This document shows, piece by piece, positions 61,001-64,000 of a stretch of 64,000 bases of DNA. The DNA lies in NCBI RefSeq assembly GCF_051020765.1, contig NW_027469193.1:1-64000 (forward strand). The letters run 5' to 3'. The translations under genes were made by a program, and so were the position numbers. Source of the stretch: Lasioglossum baleicum (lineage: Eukaryota > Arthropoda > Insecta > Hymenoptera > Halictidae). Every line of letters begins with the position of its first letter. Position 1 is the first letter of the stretch. Below the pieces are notes generated by a model. That model saw only the letters and a list, made by a program, of their open reading frames with translations, made no database searches and was not told the DNA's origin.

Positions 61001-64000
61001 ATAACGCATAACGCATAACGCATAACGCATAACGCATAACGCATAACGCATAACGCATAACGCATAACGCATAACGAATAACGCATAACGCATAACGCAT
61101 AACGCACAACGCACAACGCATAACGCATAACGCATAACGCATAACGCATAACGCATAACGCATAACGCATAACGCATAACGCATAACGCATAACGCATAA
61201 CGCATAACGCATAACGCATAACGCATAACGCATAACGCATAACGCATAACGCATAACGCATAACGCATAACGCATAACGCATAACGCATAACGCATAACG
61301 CATAACGTATAACGCATAACGCATAACGCATAACGCATAACGCATAACGCATAACGCATAACGCATAACGCATAACGCATAACGCATAACGCATAACGCA
61401 TAACGCATAACGCATAACGCATAACGCATAACGGATAACGCATGACGCATAACGCATAACGCATAACGCATAACGCATAACGCATAACGCATAACGCATA
61501 ACGCATAACGCATAACGCATAACGCATAACGCATAACGCATAACGCATAACGCATAACGCATAACGCATAACGCATAACGCATAACGCATAACGCATAAC
61601 GCATAACGCATAACGCATAACGCATAACGCATAACGCATAACGCATAACGCATAACGCATAACGCATAACGCATAACGCATAACGCATAACGCATAACGC
61701 ATAACGCATAACGCATAACGCATAACGCATAACGCATAACGCATAACGCATAACGCATAACGCATAACGCATAACGCATAACGCATAACGCATAACGCAT
61801 AACGCATAACGCATAACGCATAATGCATAACGCATAACGCATAACGCATAACGCATAACGCATAACGCATAACGCATAACGCATAACGCATAACGCATAA
61901 CGCATAACGCATAACGCATAACGCATAACGCATAACGCATAACGCATAACGCATAACGCATAACGCATAACGCATAACGCAGAACGCATAACGCATAACG
62001 CATAACGCATAACGCATAACGCATAACGCATATCGCATAACGCATAACGTTCAATGAAAAAGTCATAACGCATAACGCATATCGCATAACCCGTAAAGCA
62101 CAACGCATAACACATAACGCATAACGCATAACGCATAACACATAACGCATAACGCATAACGCATAACGCATAACGCATAACGCATAACGCATAACGCATA
62201 ACGCATAACGCATAACGCATAACGCATAACGCATAACGCATAACGCATAACGCATAACGCATAACGCATAACGCATAACGCATAACGCATAACGCATAAC
62301 GCATAACGCATAACGCATGACGCATGACGCATGACGCATAACGCATAACGCATAACGCATAACGCATAACGCATAACGCATAACGCATAACGCATAACGC
62401 ATAACGCATAACGCATAACGCATAACGCATAACGCATAACGCATAACGCATAACGCATAACGCATAACGCATAACGCAGAACGCATAACGCATAACGCAT
62501 AACGCATAACGCATAACGCATATCGCATAACGCATAACGTTCAATGAAAAAGTCATAACGCATAACGCATATCGCATAACCCGTAAAGCACAACGCATAA
62601 CACATAACGCATAACGCATAACGCATAACACATAACGCATAACGCATAACGCATAACGCATAACGCATAACGCATAACGCATAGCGGATAACGAATAACG
62701 CATATCGCATAACGTATAACGCATAACGCATAACGCATAACGCATAACGCATAACGCATAACGCATAACGCATAACGCATAACGCATAACGCATAACGCA
62801 TAACGCATAACGCATAACGCATAACGCATAACGCATAACGCATAACGCATAACGCATAACGCATAACGCATAACGCATAACGCATAACGCATAACGCATA
62901 ACGCATAACGCATAACGCATAACGCATAACGCATAACGCATAACGCATAACGCATAACGCATAACGCATAACGCATAACGCATAACGCATAACGCATAAC
63001 GGATAACGCATGACGCATAACGGATAACCCACAACGCATAACGCATAAAGCATAACGAATAACGCATATCGCATAACGTATAACGCTTAACGCATAACGC
63101 ATAACGCATAACGCATAACGCGTAACGCATAACGGATAACGCATAACGCATAACGCATAACGCATAACGCATAACGCATAACGCATAACGCATAATGCAT
63201 AACGCATAACGCATATCGCATAACGCATAACGTTCAATGAAAAAGTCATAACGCATAACGCATATCGCATAACCCGTAAAGCACAACGCATAACACATAA
63301 CGCATAACGCATAACGCATAACACATAACGCATAACGCATAACGCATAACGCATAACGCATAACGCATAACGCATAACGCATAGCGGATAACGAATAACG
63401 CATATCGCATAACGTATAACGCATAACGCATAACGCATAACGCATAACGCATAACGCATAACGCATAACGCATAACGCATAACGCATAACGCATAACGCA
63501 TAACGCATAACGCATAACGCATAACGCATAACGCATAACGCATAACGCATAACGCATAACGCATAACGCATAACGCATAACGCATAACGCATAACGCATA
63601 ACGCATAACGCATAACGCATAACGCATAACGCATAACGCATAACGCATAACGCATAACGCATAACGCATAACGCATAACGCATAACGCATAACGCATAAC
63701 GCATAACGCATAACGCATAACGCATAACGCATAACGCATAACGCATAACGGATAACGCATGACGCATAACGGATAACCCACAACGCATAACGCATAAAGC
63801 ATAACGAATAACGCATATCGCATAACGTATAACGCTTAACGCATAACGCATAACGCATAACGCATAACGCATAACGCGTAACGCATAACGGATAACGCAT
63901 AACGCATAACGCATAACGCATAACGCATAACGCATAACGCATAACGCATAACGCATAACGCATAACGCATAACGCATAACGCATAACGCATAACGCATAA
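52071..64000 (+). repeat. Array domain 8: mixed 1.35-kb / 3-kb higher-order repeat
   Basis: J cores at 52,077, 53,421, 56,522, 59,434 and 60,792 divide the domain into pieces of 1,344, 3,101, 2,912 and 1,358 bp and a last piece cut by the window edge. All are multiples of 7. The long pieces each hold a double GCACAAC (53,726, 56,806, 61,104), a pair of T cassettes (54,629/55,119, 57,716/58,199, 62,049/62,539) and GCATAGC (55,259, 58,339, 62,679). The short pieces lack these. Four of the five CCGTAAT variants (52,998, 56,106, 59,151, 60,376) lie here. No C cassette occurs. The last repeat switches register near 63,200 and adds a third T cassette at 63,232. Confidence 0.88.

Larger units (their letters stand above)
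1..64000 (+). repeat. Giant 7-bp tandem repeat array (unit GCATAAC), fills the window
   Basis: The unit GCATAAC repeats head to tail from the first to the last base, roughly 9,100 times, always in the same orientation. The consensus is 43% GC and strongly strand-biased: A is 3/7 and T 1/7 of the + strand. Each unit junction makes one CpG, so CpG recurs every 7 bp. Most units match the consensus exactly, and variants usually carry one substitution. The 7-bp phase is kept almost throughout, including across the most diverged cassettes. Neither end of the array lies in the window, so its true length, flanks and host are unknown. By structure this is satellite DNA. Its function, if any, is not shown by the sequence. 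No gap in it longer than a few units holds anything but this repeat. Confidence 0.99.

Noticed and set aside
160..63998. Many very long - strand open reading frames of M-R-Y-A-L-C-V repeats, up to about 2,900 codons
   Set aside because: They follow from translating a stop-free heptamer and occur in all three frames at once. They have no ribosome binding sites, no non-repeat domain and no codon signal. Their ends fall at variant units such as GCTTAAC, and several run through the indel cluster.
1..64000. CRISPR array
   Set aside because: Repeats are 7 bp and directly adjacent, with no unique spacers and no cas genes.
1..64000. Telomere repeat
   Set aside because: The unit lacks the G-run typical of telomeric heptamers such as TTTAGGG, and the array runs through the window without an end.
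1..64000. Cyanobacterial STRR or HIP1 repeats as a clue to the host
   Set aside because: Heptamer length alone is weak evidence. I do not recognise the unit as a named STRR, no HIP1 (GCGATCGC) site was seen, and the array is far longer than usual STRR tracts.
1..64000. Integron attC sites, suggested by GTT and AAC in the unit
   Set aside because: GTTATGC does not fit the GTTRRRY core, GCATAAC does not fit RYYYAAC, and there are no cassettes between repeats.
1..64000. Low-complexity assembly filler with no biological content
   Set aside because: Ordered variant modules, exact multiples of 7 and diverging paralogous copies are not expected from filler. Copy number and the 24-26 kb stretch could still be wrong.

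Overview
The whole window is one tandem array of a 7-bp unit, GCATAAC read on the + strand (GTTATGC on the - strand), about 9,100 units long. It enters at base 1 and is still running at base 64,000, so neither edge is in view. I found no protein gene, RNA gene, transposon, CRISPR array, promoter or origin that I could defend. All units point the same way; I saw no inverted block. The organism cannot be named from this: nothing here is coding or phylogenetically informative. An array this long is ordinary for eukaryotic satellite DNA (7-bp satellites are known in Drosophila virilis) and would be exceptional in a bacterium, where heptamer tracts such as the cyanobacterial STRR repeats are normally far shorter.

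The array is not featureless. Single-base variants of the unit (GAATAAC, GGATAAC, GCATGAC, GCATATC, GTATAAC, GCTTAAC, GCGTAAC, CCACAAC, ACATAAC and others) recur in fixed orders and form modules hundreds of bases long. Three modules act as landmarks. The first is a 21-bp cassette with core TCAATGAAAAAG, in 30 copies of two kinds (T and C, after its second base). The second is a junction module J (GCATAGT, CCATAAC, then usually ACATTAC, TCATAAC), in 27 copies. The third is the CCACAAC module, in dozens of copies. Nearly all distances between paralogous landmarks are exact multiples of 7, so the array changes by base substitution and by gain or loss of whole units.

Layout: 1-3,600, a T-led block with the GCTGAAC marker; 3,600-10,477, a 2.9-kb higher-order repeat of four sub-blocks; 10,478-15,607 and 15,608-20,740, two copies of a segment of about 5.1-5.5 kb, with a rearranged third copy to about 26.7 kb; 22.0-25.9 kb, the only place with many non-heptamer indels; 28.9-37.6 kb, J-C repeats of 1.5-2.0 kb; 37.6-44.1 kb, repeats with very long pure tracts; 44.1-52.1 kb, T-led repeats marked by GCATAGC; 52.1-64.0 kb, a mixed 1.35-kb / 3-kb higher-order repeat with a visible recombination switch near 63.2 kb.

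The - strand is open for long distances in all three frames, because three units translate as M-R-Y-A-L-C-V without a stop. The resulting reading frames of up to thousands of codons are a by-product of the repeat and are not annotated as genes. Positions and counts were read by eye, so long counts may be off by a unit or a copy.
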